Origin: Novakomyces olei
Taxonomy: Eukaryota > Ascomycota > Novakomycetes > Novakomycetales > Novakomycetaceae
Length of the DNA stretch: 64,000 nucleotides
NCBI GenBank assembly: GCA_016906335.1
Contig: JADEYG010000007.1
Location: forward strand, 62,001 to 126,000
Direction of reading: 5' to 3'
A program made the position numbers and the translations under genes. Under the pieces are notes generated by a model, which saw nothing but the letters and a program-made list of their open reading frames with translations, had not been told where the DNA came from and ran no database searches. This document shows, piece by piece, positions 41,992 through 53,537 of the stretch (its first letter is position 1; every line of letters begins with the position of its first letter).

Positions 41992-43888
41992 TGCTGACAG
42001 CGCATACTCCCATTATTGTACGCACAAACGTGCGAATTGCCTTCCGCCTTGAACGCTTATTTAAGCTTAATCTCACGGGTTTTTAACAATTTGCTCTCGT
42101 CCTCCCCGGCGCAGTACGACGAGTATCGATCGCCTTTGGGCTAAGCCCAAAATCTGTGTGCTTACAGCATTCACTGTCCCCTCCCGGCAGTACAGTATCC
42201 GCCTAATCTGTTATCCCTTGCGAGCCAATCAGATGCGACGATAAGGACGTGCTGCTGGGACCTCCTAGTAATATACTTTATTTCGAGCTGCGGGACCAAT
42301 ATTACGTACACGTACATTTAGACAGGTATCCAGGTATACGGGTATATACAGGTATACAGATACAGGTTTATACAAGTTTATACAGGATTATACAGGTACA
42401 TACAGGTACATACAGGTACATACAGGTACATACAGGTACATACAGGTACATACAGGATTACAGGTTTATTACAGGTTTATTACAGGTTTATTACAGGTTT
42501 ATTACAGGTTTATTACAGGTTTATTACAGGTTTATTACAGGTTTACAGGTATATAGGTATACAGGATTATACAGGATTATACAGGATACAGGTTTATACA
42601 GGTTTATTGCAGGTTTATTACAGGTTTACAGGTATATAGGTATACAGGATTATACAGGATTATACAGGATACAGGTTTATACAGGTTTATTGCAGGTTTA
42701 TTACAGGTTTACAGGTATATAGGTATACAGGATTATACAGGATTATACAGGATACAGGTTTATACAGGTTTATTGCAGGTTTATTACAGGTTTATTACAG
42801 GTTTATTACAGGTTTATTACAGGTTTATTACGGGTTTATTACGGGTTTATTACGGGTTTATTACGGGTTTATTACGGGTTCATTACAGGTTTATTACAGG
42901 TTTATTACAGGTTTACAGGTTTACAGGTTTACAGGTATTTAGGTATACAGGTTTATACAGGGTGTTTTTTGTGCTGCACCAGTTTGACAGCTGGATATGA
43001 ACATTAATATACATGTATGTAGTAGTGCACATCCCTTCACAAAGGTGGGGGGCCCATAGTATATCAGTACTGACATATAGAACTCTTGCCTCACTGGTTA
43101 AGCTTTACATGCTTTCTTGGTTGAAGTCGATAGCTGCTGAAAAATTGTGCCGTTTCAATTACTATGTTTATTATGGTAGCCACGTCACTATGGTAGCAAC
43201 GTAACTATGGTAGCCACGTTGGATCGGGGCCAATATGATTTAATTGTAGAGAATATGCCGGGGTGGAATCCGACGTACTCACCGGGTGTTTAAGACCCGC
43301 GCCAAAAATCGCTATTCTGTTTGCTAAGCTGTAACACCAAGTCATCCGAGTGTGGCTGCTTGCGGGTTGGGTTATACATAGTTTTAGCTGCAGCTGCGTA
43401 ATTATGGCAAACTCTTTTATTTAATCATTTGCTCGTTTCAGTTGTACGCTGAAAGCAACAAATGTTTGGATGCACCTACAAAGTGCTACAATCGTTCAAG
43501 TCTCGTTATTCGTGCATCAAAACTGGAATTAGCAGCAACAGCGACCCGCAATGATGTAATTATAGTTGTCGGCTCGGATATCCCGAAAGGCAAGTCAGTC
43601 TCGGGCAAAAGATTCTAATTGTGTCTTTAATTAATTAATTCCTGAATTTTTAATTGCAAAGCTTTTGAACTTCCAGAAAGTAGACGTATATATTATTTAG
43701 TTTAATATAAATGGTCTGTAAAGTCTGTATTTTTACTGCAGTATGTGGCAAATATATTGTAATAATAGTGTATATTCGTCAGTGTAATAGGACGCACAAG
43801 AACCCCTATAAATCTAATCTAATCAATCATAAACGCAACCAGCCAAACGCGCCCCCGCAAGCAATCATTTCAAAGAGTGAAAAGCAAG
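41992..43888. other. Repeat-rich gene-free region
   Basis: Upstream of the regulator. Holds a 17-bp palindrome (TTTGGGCT-A-AGCCCAAA, 42135-42151), the satellite at 42321-42963, and a 17-bp tandem (ctatggtagccacgtca) of about 2.5 copies at 43170-43222. Short ORFs near 43711 have no recognisable product. Confidence 0.5.
42321..42963 (+). repeat. CAGGT(T/A)-rich satellite array, about 0.64 kb
   Basis: Every unit contains (A)CAGG. Sub-arrays in order: a 10-bp unit (tacaggtaca), about 6 copies near 42385-42445; an 11-bp unit (tttattacagg), about 8 copies near 42450-42545; an 83-bp higher-order unit with near-identical copies starting about 42546, 42629 and 42712; the 11-bp unit again, including a block of cgggtttatta variants near 42830-42880; then short gtttacag units. 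The near-identity of the 83-bp copies points to recent amplification. A long stop-free frame across it is a by-product of the repeat. No known element recognised. Confidence 0.85.
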
Positions 43889-45001
43889 TTAATCATAAAG
43901 TTGATTCACAGTGTTTTCAATCCACTGTGACTGCGCTTTGGCAAAAGCCGTAATGTTCTCGTGCTGGTCTTGATCGTCTCGCTTGAAATCAAGCGATTGC
44001 AGCCTCTCGCGCTCCAAACGGCATCGGTCTTCGAGCACCTTCAATCGATACTCGAGCCACTCACGGCCGAGAACGTCCATATCGGACGTCTCCTTCACAT
44101 TGTTCAGGTTGCTCATATCAAATACGCGCGGGTCACGGGGCCGGAAAGACGTGACGCACGTGATGCGCTCATTGCAATTTATAGCGCGCAGGGCAGCATG
44201 AGTCAAGCGAGAACCCTGCATAACCACAATACGGCCCAGTCCCGGCCCGGCGACATGGTGGATCGAGCCGTCTTTGCCCCGGACAGCGGTGGATCCTCCC
44301 TTCATACCTGTCGTATCGGACAGCATCAGAATGGCCACGTACGGGTACGAGTCCACGTGCCAATCGTCCACCTTGCGACTAGTGACGTCACCACCTTCGT
44401 CAGAGGCTTTTCCCTCTACACCAGCAGCCTTTTCGGTTCCTGAGGCCGCAGTGGACAGCGGACTCGATTGCTGCGGAAGACTGGGCGTGTCCCTGAGCTC
44501 GCGTAAGGAATCGAGGCCGGTGCTGCCGAGCTGAATATTGCAGTGGCCAATCTCGTAGTCGATAGTGGGCACCAAATCAATCCCAGCTGCGCGTGAAATT
44601 GCCTCAATAACGCGTGGGTGGGTCCACGCGTCGTACATAAAACGCGACTGCTTCTTCGCGTAACCGCGAACGACACACGGAGCACGTGACCAAGAGTACC
44701 TGTGGTTCTCCTGCACAGGCTCAGACAGAATATCGTTGCGCATAAGTCGGACTGCCTCTGGCGTGAATACTTGGAAGGGCGCTGTAGCTCCTACGGCACT
44801 TGTTCCGTCACGCTCGTCGTCATAGCCAAAGTCGCTCAAATGCTGAATGTAGGCTGGTTCCTGCAGGTCCAAATGCTTTGCCGGGTCAAACTGTACCGTT
44901 GTCAGCGCGTAGTCTGGACGGGCTGGTTCTGACGTCCACGGCTCAAGGACAGTATCGGTTTCTGTGGCTCCGGGAGCTCTCAGTGTCGCTGCTGTTGCCA
45001 T
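43889..45001 (-). CDS. Fungal Fe(II)/2OG-oxygenase-like protein
   Basis: Single exon, 370 aa, start ATG 45001. Core motif DDWHVDSYPYVAILMLSD holds the HxD iron ligands; GGSTAVRGKDGSIHHV and GLGRIVVMQGSRLTHAALRA supply the distal His; ERITCVTSFRPRDPRVFD supplies the Arg. This matches an uncharacterised fungal 2OG-oxygenase group. The C-terminus is a charged helical segment (LEDRCRLERERLQSLD). The gene looks clearly more GC-rich than the AT-rich flanks, and it has no introns. Substrate unknown. It lies next to the EutQ-like cupin. Confidence 0.78.
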   Translation of the reverse strand: MATAATLRAPGATETDTVLEPWTSEPARPDYALTTVQFDPAKHLDLQEPAYIQHLSDFGYDDERDGTSAVGATAPFQVFTPEAVRLMRNDILSEPVQENHRYSWSRAPCVVRGYAKKQSRFMYDAWTHPRVIEAISRAAGIDLVPTIDYEIGHCNIQLGSTGLDSLRELRDTPSLPQQSSPLSTAASGTEKAAGVEGKASDEGGDVTSRKVDDWHVDSYPYVAILMLSDTTGMKGGSTAVRGKDGSIHHVAGPGLGRIVVMQGSRLTHAALRAINCNERITCVTSFRPRDPRVFDMSNLNNVKETSDMDVLGREWLEYRLKVLEDRCRLERERLQSLDFKRDDQDQHENITAFAKAQSQWIENTVNQLYD

Positions 45002-45022
45002 TGTTGCAGTCGATTTGTACAA

Positions 45023-45864
45023 TGTGCGTCTTAGGACTAATGTTTTCTTTTTTAATGGACGAGCAGAGTAATGTTGAGGGGCTATTGAATAGTCTACGGC
45101 ATCTACATCGCATGGCCGCCTTTATATATCGCAAGACCCGTTTGCGAGCTGGCAATTTGCGGTCGGAATTCACAGCTGCCGCAACACTCTTCCCCATCTG
45201 GTAATTTCAGCTATCGTGGAGAGAAAACCCTGCTTTGCTGGCATATAATATCGGAATACGTGGGGTTAGATAAACGCCTTCTATTTACGTCTCCAATGTT
45301 GATAACGATAGATCTTGCTGGTAGTTATAAAATCCGATGAAATGGGTAAGATTTGTACTAGAAATGTTGTAGTAGTATTCTTTTCACTGGCAGCTCGGAA
45401 AAGACGCTTAAATTGGTAAATGCTTGGCTTTGTATATATATACACTTTTGTATACACTTTTATATATTCCGTATGATCTCATTCTTATCCGTGATCCACA
45501 GTTTATACTAGTATGGTATGAATTGACGGTTCAGGGCTGCTTAAGAAGCAGAAGTATGCATTTGCAGTGCATTTCTTACTGGTGACGGCAGAAAAGTGGG
45601 CTGGCAGAAAAGTTGGGGAGGCAGAATGAAGAGATCGAATGAAACACTGGCGCCTGTTTGCCTCTACAGTCTTTGAACGCAAACGGTTTCTATTTTGCAC
45701 TTCCAAAACTTGGGTCGTTGTTTTCTTGTTCAAATTTTGTCACTCGTCCAGCGAAACTGAAATTTGTTTTGAATTATTTTCCTTTTAAATCAAACCTTTT
45801 TTTGTACGTTCTGACAGATTGGAAGTTTGAACTCCGCAATTCGCCTTTTCATTGTGTGTTCAAT
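45023..45864. other. Intergenic region
   Basis: No gene recognised. Includes tatatatatacac TATA-like repeats near 45435 and GATA cores near 45270-45310 (agataaacg, tgataacgataga). ORFs here are not conserved-looking. Confidence 0.35.
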
Positions 45865-46328
45865 TTAGGCACCGTCCCTGGCGCGTTGGCCGGTGTAGAA
45901 TGCAAGTCCATAGTCAGGAGTGGTGAAGGTAATAGTGCAGCCCTTGGGGAAGTAAAATACGTCACCCGGCTTGGCCGTCACGGATTTGCCTGTTTCATCC
46001 GTGATGTTAAAGCTGCCTTCCAAGATGATTTTCATTTCATTGTATGTGTACCTAGTTTCAGCGTATTAGCAATAATGAAATGAGATGCTTGGTTTATTTC
46101 TTTTTCCTTCCAACTTACGGGTACACTAGAGCATCGCCCTTCTCGAGACGGTAGAATCCCGCAGAAATTGGTTTTTCCGAGTCGTTACTAAAACACATTA
46201 GGTTCTGCTTGTGTGCAAGACGCCAATCAGTGCACATACGAAGTCGACACATCTCCAAGGAATGCGTTGGCTTGGCCCAGCATAGGCGGCTTCACCGTCT
46301 GAGCTTGTTGGTAATAGTCCATAGGCAT
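45865..46328 (-). CDS. EutQ-like single-domain cupin
   Basis: Exons 46240..46328, 46119..46187 and 45865..46051; 114 aa. Splices restore [20 protein letters not shown] and [18 protein letters not shown]. Cupin motif 1 is degenerate ([19 protein letters not shown]) and motif 2 is [19 protein letters not shown]. It resembles the EutQ/ethanolamine-utilisation cupin family, which is widespread in fungi as small stand-alone proteins. The metal ligands of classical cupins are partly replaced (Tyr/Asn/Glu), so metal use is unclear. Role unknown; a small-molecule binding or isomerase role is possible. Confidence 0.8.
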
Positions 46329-47707
46329 GATGAGAGTCTAAATAATTGAGAATCGATCCGGTCAGAGATTGAATTGAGGTTTGATGGCGGAAAGACGCTC
46401 CTTTAATACTCTAATCCCCATTACCCGCACCGATCTTCTCTTCGGGAATCAGCCCAGCAAAAGCGCCTATGATTGGCCGGGAAGTCTTATCGCTGATACG
46501 TTATATTGTAGCGCAACATAATAAGCAGACAATTATATGGTAGCTGAAAAGCCTTTTTACACCATTAAGTATTCATACTTGGGCGCGATGGGAAAAGCCA
46601 ACGTAAACCGAGCGAATAATAATTTGTCGCAACCCTTTCGTAAGTCACCGAGGAAAAAGAGACGGCCGTTAAACCCGTATCAGCCTACTTTATGGCTAAG
46701 CAAACGCTATTTTGTTAGAAGATTAATAAGCATTATGTCCAGACGTATATCACATGTACCATTCTAATATATAGCGCCTATATATTAATATGTATTGGCT
46801 ATTTCATTATTTTTGAACTGTGCCATTAATATTAATATTGTACTATTATTAAATTTCCCTTGTTTTCAATGACAATATTTCGAAATCACGTACGCAAATA
46901 TTTAATCTGAACCAATTCAAAAAATAATGAATGAACAAGAAGATAAGAGTCGCGGCTACGAGTCTCCAATTTGCATTGTCTAAAAACACTATTGCTATGA
47001 TTGCAATATTCATGTATTGTTGGTGATAAGATGTTGTTCGAATGGGTAGTTCATGTAGTTTCTTTCTATCCGACTTTAACGCTGGTAAGATCGCTATTGT
47101 AATCGATGCTTTTATCTGATGAGTGAGATGAAATAGCAGGGCTAACCATATCTCATAAGCAGCAGAAATATTTCGACGGAGGCATAAGAAATATTACATA
47201 CACATAGGGCGAACAATAGACAAAAAGACTATAAATCGATGTAAGCAATCTTCAAAATTTCGTACCGCTATAACAGCAGTGCTCAGAATTTAATTTGATA
47301 TAACGTATGTCAGACCGGGGTCTCAGTTGCCTTCATATGTGTTTAGTGCAATACAAATAAATCATTCATTGGTCTTATGAGTTGCAACTAAAAATCAAAA
47401 TGTAATTAAATGCTATCTCAGTCTTGCTATAGTCAATAATGATGATCGCTTCCCGCCTTTAAAGGCCCTTGTAATTACCCAAAACAAAACAAAGAAGGAA
47501 AAAACAACTCCCAAACGCCTTTCTTAACAAATAAAGCACCCCAAATTTTATATGACAAGCAAACAACGAGACGAAAATATGAACGAGATTATTTACGATG
47601 CAAATAAAAAGCATCAACAGTAGGAAAGAAAAAAAAAATTAGAGTGAAAATCCATAATCAAGAAAAAAATCATCACAACGAATATAAACAGGTTACAGTA
47701 ACAAGAC
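46329..47707. other. Intergenic region
   Basis: No gene recognised; GATA cores near 46490 and 47025. A small ORF at 46537 has no recognisable product. A-rich stretches lie near 47490-47690, just 3' of the aquaporin. Confidence 0.35.
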
Positions 47708-49135
47708 CTATCCAGCGGGCTGCCCTTCCCTGAGTCCGATTGTCCCATGCATTTCTGCCGACGTTTCTGTATCAGGCCTTTTTGCAGGCCTGCGCCATTT
47801 TTTATAGAGCCTATAAGGCAAGCCTTTCACAAATCGAGACGTTGTTCCCTTGGGAAAATTGACGGGCGATTCTAATCCGGAGAAAACAAAAATGTCATAG
47901 GTCAGTCCTCCCGCAAGTGAGCCCACGATAGGCCCCGTAGCTCCACCTGTAAGCCACCAAATACTATTCGCTGTCCATATTTCTTTGGCCGGAAGTCCGA
48001 TCATAGACAGTACAATTCTCGGCGAAAGGTCTCGAAAAGGGTTCAAGCAAAAGGGCGAAAGGTACCCAAACGTTGCACCAATCATTACTGTCACAACACC
48101 CAAGACTATAGCGTTCATACCAGAGGGCGGAGGAATATTGTTGCTATCTGCGACTGAAAAAATTGAAATCATATAGACAGCTGAGCAAGTTACCTCATTA
48201 AACCAGGCGCTGGCTACGCTGATTCCCGGTGCTGGAGAAGTGAAAAACACTTTCCCCACTTCATAAGACCAGGCACCCGGACTAGCTTTACGCAAGGCCG
48301 GGTAATAAAGGCCCACGGCGAATGCAGAGGCAGCAAGGGAGCCGAAAAACTGAGCTATGCAAAATTTCCATGCTCTTTTCAAGGGAAACCCTCGAAAAAC
48401 CCAAAGGCTGAGAGTCGTTGCAGGGTTAATGTGTGATCCGGAATACCCACCGCCCACGTAAACGCCCAGCATGATAGCCACACCCCAGGCAAAAACGTTT
48501 GTAGCGTAATCCCCGTACTTTGAACCACCAAGCTGTACTTGGGCATTTGAGCAAAGGCCAATTAACAGGTAAACAAAGACAGCCAAGTACTCGGCCAGTT
48601 CTGCACGATAATAGTCACGGATAAAGTACCAGTAATGCAAATTTTGGAGATCAGACGCAGTCTCTTCTTCCGATCCAGCGGCCACGTTTTTCCGTAGCAA
48701 ATCCAGTATATGCTGCTTGTAATCACCAGGCACTCTCATTCGTGGAATATGATGCGTTTTTCGCGCAGGATTCGGGTTGCCATTCGTGACTCTGTTATTG
48801 TTTCGTCCGTATTCCACATTGGATTGTAGCCCGAGAGGAGCTTCGTGCACATTTAGCTGAGACCCAAACTGTGTCGCTACTCCAATATTCGTATTCTGCT
48901 GGCGAATACTGTGAGCCAAACTGGGCTGTCTCGGACCCAAACGCGGTCTCGCACGAGGCGGCACCGAAGGGTCTTCCTGCACTTGAGGCGGCCCATGTTC
49001 TGAGGCCGCGCCGTGTCCAGCATTGAGTACGTATACAGGCCGCTGCCCGCCACCGTCTTGCTGCTCAAGTTTGAGCTCAACCACGTTTCCATCCACTTTT
49101 AAAAGTGGGAATTTCGTGTCTTGTGCATTCTGCAT
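47708..49135 (-). CDS. Aquaporin/aquaglyceroporin (MIP family)
   Basis: Single exon, 475 aa. A long Gln/Pro-rich cytosolic N-tail (about 150 residues) is followed by six TM helices. The first pore motif is canonical (SGSHINPATT). The second reads LNPFRDLSPR, so the family's NPA Ala is Phe and the usual LGPR is LSPR. The Arg of the selectivity filter is kept. The wide loop and long termini resemble fungal aquaglyceroporins (Yfl054/Fps1 group) that move glycerol or other small solutes through the plasma membrane. Diverges from the muniscin gene. Confidence 0.87.
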   Translation of the reverse strand: MQNAQDTKFPLLKVDGNVVELKLEQQDGGGQRPVYVLNAGHGAASEHGPPQVQEDPSVPPRARPRLGPRQPSLAHSIRQQNTNIGVATQFGSQLNVHEAPLGLQSNVEYGRNNNRVTNGNPNPARKTHHIPRMRVPGDYKQHILDLLRKNVAAGSEEETASDLQNLHYWYFIRDYYRAELAEYLAVFVYLLIGLCSNAQVQLGGSKYGDYATNVFAWGVAIMLGVYVGGGYSGSHINPATTLSLWVFRGFPLKRAWKFCIAQFFGSLAASAFAVGLYYPALRKASPGAWSYEVGKVFFTSPAPGISVASAWFNEVTCSAVYMISIFSVADSNNIPPPSGMNAIVLGVVTVMIGATFGYLSPFCLNPFRDLSPRIVLSMIGLPAKEIWTANSIWWLTGGATGPIVGSLAGGLTYDIFVFSGLESPVNFPKGTTSRFVKGLPYRLYKKWRRPAKRPDTETSAEMHGTIGLREGQPAG

Positions 49136-50376
49136 TTAGAGCGCGTAGGCTCTGCGGCTCATATGACTTTGTCGCCAAATGAAAATCGTTAGTCGTGAGA
49201 TAATTGTCAGTCGAGCCGTGAAACAAGGGCGAGAAGAAAGTCAGGAGAAGGGATGTTTTATTGAATAAAACAAAAAAAAAAAAGAATAGAAATAATAGAG
49301 GACAAGTCTGTTTTTACAACAGAATTATGCACACAACGAGGTTGAGGAGAAAAGCATGCTAATGACGTCTCTTTTACCACACAAGATCGATGTGTGTCAC
49401 GTAAATACGCACTAATTTGCATAAAAATTTGCTTTGCTATTCTTACACTGCTCAAATTTAATACACAGCCTAATTAGGTACAGATTTGCCGACAATTCAT
49501 CTACGCAGCACAGGACACTCAAGAGCAGAGTAAAAGAGCAGAAAGGTACAAACAGGGCAGCGCTTCCACGGACCAGCATTGCACGCGTATTTGTCGTAGA
49601 CGAATTTATACAATTTTTTGTATATGAATCGACCGACCGTCTACGATGAAGAACGCGTTCACTCTCCAATGACTTTGTCGGCATTTCATTTCAGTGCTTG
49701 AAATTTTGCTCGGTACACTCTCTCCCGTAATTCTACGAAATATTTATTTATGGGCTCAAGTTACGCAGCCGCTTTCGGTTTCTTTGACAGTTTGCCTTCG
49801 TGTTTTTATACCTTTTGCAATCGCACAAAAAAACCGCTCCAAGTGCCTCGTGAGTTTGATACTCTGTTGACACTTGTTCACCCAATTGGCGGCAAAGTAT
49901 TTTATAAGTTGCCTAACTTTAGGCTGCTCAACTGTATTCTGAAACGCATACTGGCTCTAAATTTGATGGCGGTAGAAAACGTTTCCCGCTTCGCAGCAGT
50001 CAATAAAATTTTGTGTATACATTAGTTTACTCTACCAAAGTGTACGCAAATCCACGCGCATCCTATTCAATGTAAAGCGAATACGCCAAACACGAATCCC
50101 TAGAGTTATATGTACACGGGCCCCGTCTGTATATTGTAGATGCTCAAGTAAGCAGGTAACAATACATATACATTATCAACACCAGCGAGTCTGTCAGATT
50201 CCCGTCTCGTTGTGCGGCGGCGATATATAAGGCGCGATTATATAAGGCACGATTGTGCAATGCCCAAGTTATGCTGTGTGCGGGCAAATGCAAACAAATC
50301 TAAACAGGTAAAGTAAAAGCCGACAGCGGGAGAGCGACGGCGGATTCGGGCAACGTCCATTCAGACCATTGTGCAG
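49136..50376. other. Divergent intergenic region aquaporin/muniscin
   Basis: No gene recognised. At about 50226-50254 a 15-bp tandem (tataaggc[g/a]cgatta) carries two TATA boxes facing the muniscin gene, whose ATG is about 125 bp on. Confidence 0.45.
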
Positions 50377-53139
50377 ATGGCGTCTTTTCTATATTCGCCG
50401 CTATTGGTAAGATCAATTTGCTGACAGCCTCATCGGCCTCTGACGCCGATATTTCAAGACTCTGACTCATTTCTGTTAGACGGATCTCAACCCGCCGCAA
50501 TCGCTGCGCTTATTGCGCACACGAGTGCAACAGGCAAAGCACCTTTCGCATCAGACTTCGGAATGGGTTCGGAACAGAATTGCCGCCAATGAGAGTTACC
50601 TGCGCAGTCTCCAGGGCCTTGCACGGTTTCACTTGGATCCAGGCGCAGGCAAAGGGTATAGAGATTACACAATATATATACACAGTATACACAGTATACT
50701 GGGCAAGACATTTACACTAACTCGCAAGGCCGTACGTCGACTCGTGGCAGGAGCTGTTTGCGTCCGCGAACGAAGTTGCCGAGTCTCATCTCACTTTCCA
50801 AGCTGCTCTTGTCAATGAAATTGAGACGCCTTTGCGTATAAACATGACGCGCAATGAATGGTCCGAGCTGGAAAGCGAACAGCAGCGACTTGAAAAAGTT
50901 GCTGCGGAAATTGATAGAGGTGAAAAGGTACGAAATGAATTAAAGGCACTGCTGAATAGGGAACTAATCACATTTACAGAAAAAAAGCAAATCCGGCAAA
51001 TTCGAGCAGGACAAGCGTGTATGGGCCACAGACGCTGCCAAGCTTTTCCGTAAACTAGAAGTTTTAGACACGCAAAGACTTGAGTTTTTGAAAACCCTGA
51101 TGGTGCGCTATTTCACTTTGGAGGCGGAGAACTGCTCCAGGATCCAAGCTGTTACGGAGAAGGGTGTGGCTTCAGTTATTGATGTGTCCCCGGCGGATGA
51201 TATCAAGCACATAACGCAGGATCCAATGGCAGTTTTGCACCAGGCTTCAGCCGCTCAAGGATCAGGCTATGGTGCTGCTGACTCTGTCAGAGGAAGGAAA
51301 GATTCTTCAACTAGCAATTTCGCTGTGCCCAAAGGGATCGCTCGTAATGGGTCTGATGATCTTGCAAGAAGCTCCTCGCCGAGCAGTGGAAGTGGAGCTT
51401 TTGGACTTAAATCTAAAGTTGGAACAATTTTTCGCAAAAAGAATCGAAACAGTACATTTTTTGGCAGCGGCAAAAAGGGCACAAATGCAGAATCTCCACG
51501 TCGTGTTGATTCGCCGTCGAGATCTTCAACCTATTCTGATAACCCTCCGCCAGTTTTGGAACAACCTGCCGCGGTTTCGCCTCTTATTTCCAGCTCACAG
51601 TTTGAGTCAGGAAATAATAATAATAATGCTAACCAGCACAACAACAGCAACAGTCAGTACTTGGCGCGACAAAGCGCTCCTGCGGCCCGACCCGAACCTG
51701 CACATAGCCGACCGAGCTCCATGGAAATATCTGAAGTTCCTCGATTTGCCGGCGACTCTCATCAACAGCCTCCTGCGTCTTTCTCTGCCAGACAAGCAGC
51801 ACCAGCGCCAGTTCCTTCCTCTTTTCCTGCACTAGTTCCCGAGAGAGCAGGTGATACAGGCGCCAATATGGGTGCAAATGACCATGAACTGCCTCCACCG
51901 ACGCCGACAAAGTACGGGAGGGAGACTAAACCCGACGTTATTCAGGAAGAACCTGGTACAGTCGGCGAAGGACTGGACGAATCACAGCAACAGGCTTTGC
52001 AGAGCACAGCCAGTAAACTGAGGGCACAGCAGCCCTCGATTCGTAGTCGGCAAAAAGGCCGTCGTGAAAATCGAGCGTCGACTTACTTTGGGAGCAATAA
52101 TGAAGACATTGGATCAACTTCAGCTCAGTCGCCGTTTGGTGAAAGTTTTGCTTCTCCTACGGCAGCAGAGGAGAGAGCAGTTCAAGGCAATGGAGGCTTT
52201 TTCAGCTCTGAGACTGCCGGCAGTACACTTTCATCGTCTCCTACTCGACAGAGCTCATTCGCCAAACATAGCGGAGGCCTTGTTGGGGATACTGCTTCGG
52301 TTCGTTCATCCTCGGCTTCGTCAGTAGGTGCTGGGGCTATAGTTCATCCGGACCTTGGAGGCCAGGGCTTACGGAGCTCAATTGTAGAGAGTGTCAGTGC
52401 AGTAATTAGCAATGGTGAGCCGGCAAAAGCAATGGTAGTAGGTGAATGTGCCCTTTTGCAAAATGCACCTGTATTTGATGCTAATTCTAAATTGCTTTTG
52501 CAATTAAAAGCTGCCCAAAACACGAGCGTTAAACGTGCCGTGGCCAACCCTGATATTGCGTGTGAAAGGGGCACCAGCGGTGAGGAGGCACAAAAGTTTG
52601 AGATCAGTCTGAACGCAGCTAAAAGGCAAAGCGTCGTTTTCAAGTATCAATTGGATGTTGATGAGAGCAATTGTGTCCAGTTTCTGCCCATTCTTGTTTC
52701 CCTGCGTGTCAAACACGAACCGGGCCAATCATCTGTCATTCTCGCACTGACAGGGAACCCGAAATTTCGTGGGCGCGGAGGTCAGATCAATTTTAATGAC
52801 GTCACTGTCTCATTGAAATTGGACGGGTCGGCTATTGCACCGGCGTCCTGCCAAAGTCGGCCATCCGGTGAGTTTGTTAAGCGTACGGGTACGCTGCTCT
52901 GGAAAATTGGTGATTTAACAATATCGCCTTACTCAAAGGAACAGTACCTTGCTCGGTTTACGTACGACAGATCGGCCACTAGCAGTGCAACCCCAGTAGC
53001 TGAAATCAAATGGCGCACGAGTCCAGACGAGAATATTTCGTTTGCCAGTGTGGAGACTCTTGCCTCGCCTGGATTTGAGCATTATGGGATTGATAGCTTG
53101 CAACGGTCGCTCCAGAGTCAACGGTACTTTGCCACGTGA
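50377..53139 (+). CDS. SYP1: Muniscin (Syp1/FCHo-type endocytic F-BAR adaptor)
   Basis: Early clathrin-mediated endocytosis adaptor, 854 aa. Exons 50377..50406, 50480..50655, 50729..50927, 50980..53139. Splices rebuild FLYSPLLTDLNPPQSLRLLR and VDSWQELFASANEVAESHLT, the N-terminal F-BAR membrane-bending module (about 1-190, helical). A long disordered Ser/Pro/Gln/Asn linker (about 220-580) with NPF-like and Pro-rich patches follows. The C-terminal mu-homology domain (about 590-854: SVSAVISNGEPAKAMVVGEC, FKYQLDVDESNCVQFLPI, LLWKIGDLTISPYSKEQYLA) binds cargo. Length matches yeast Syp1 (870). Acts at the cell cortex/plasma membrane. Confidence 0.9.
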
Positions 53140-53537
53140 GGCTGTGTATAATTGTATAGTCGAGTGCTTTTAGTCTGCAAATTTTTTGTGTTCCCAATAC
53201 AAGGACCAAAGATTGTTGAGAATATTTAGGAAATATAAACAATGTCTAAAGAAAATTATAAGAATACTGAAAGAAATGATGAAAGAATATTTAATAAAAA
53301 ACATGAAAACACACAAAAAAAAAAAAGAAAACACAGTGAAGGGACTAAATACGAAGAGGCTTTTCCCGTCCTGATTGGATTTGTGATATACGTACAAGGT
53401 AATTAATAAATGCTGTTCAAATAAGTCGTCGCTTTACGCTTTACGTTGAACACGTCGTCAAGTGCAAAATGATAATAATTAATAGACCATATTTATCCAT
53501 CAGCCTCCACAAATCTACACGTAAACTGCCCGGAAAA
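53140..53537. other. Convergent intergenic region
   Basis: 3' ends of the muniscin and Rad3 genes; AT-rich with an A-run near 53313. No gene recognised. Confidence 0.4.

Noticed and set aside
42321-42963. CRISPR-like direct repeats
   Set aside because: Units are head-to-tail with no unique spacers, and the host is a eukaryote. This is a satellite.
42249-43000. Long stop-free ORFs (157 and 75 codons) encoding Tyr/Thr/Leu/Gly-rich repeats
   Set aside because: They are a by-product of the 10/11-bp satellite, which lacks stops in all cycled frames. Low-complexity product, no conserved domain.
45658-46083. 141-codon plus-strand ORF
   Set aside because: Antisense to the spliced EutQ-like cupin, whose junctions and motifs are convincing.
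49434-50025. ORFs between aquaporin and muniscin
   Set aside because: No conserved motifs, biased towards Leu/Phe as expected from AT-rich noise; treated as intergenic.
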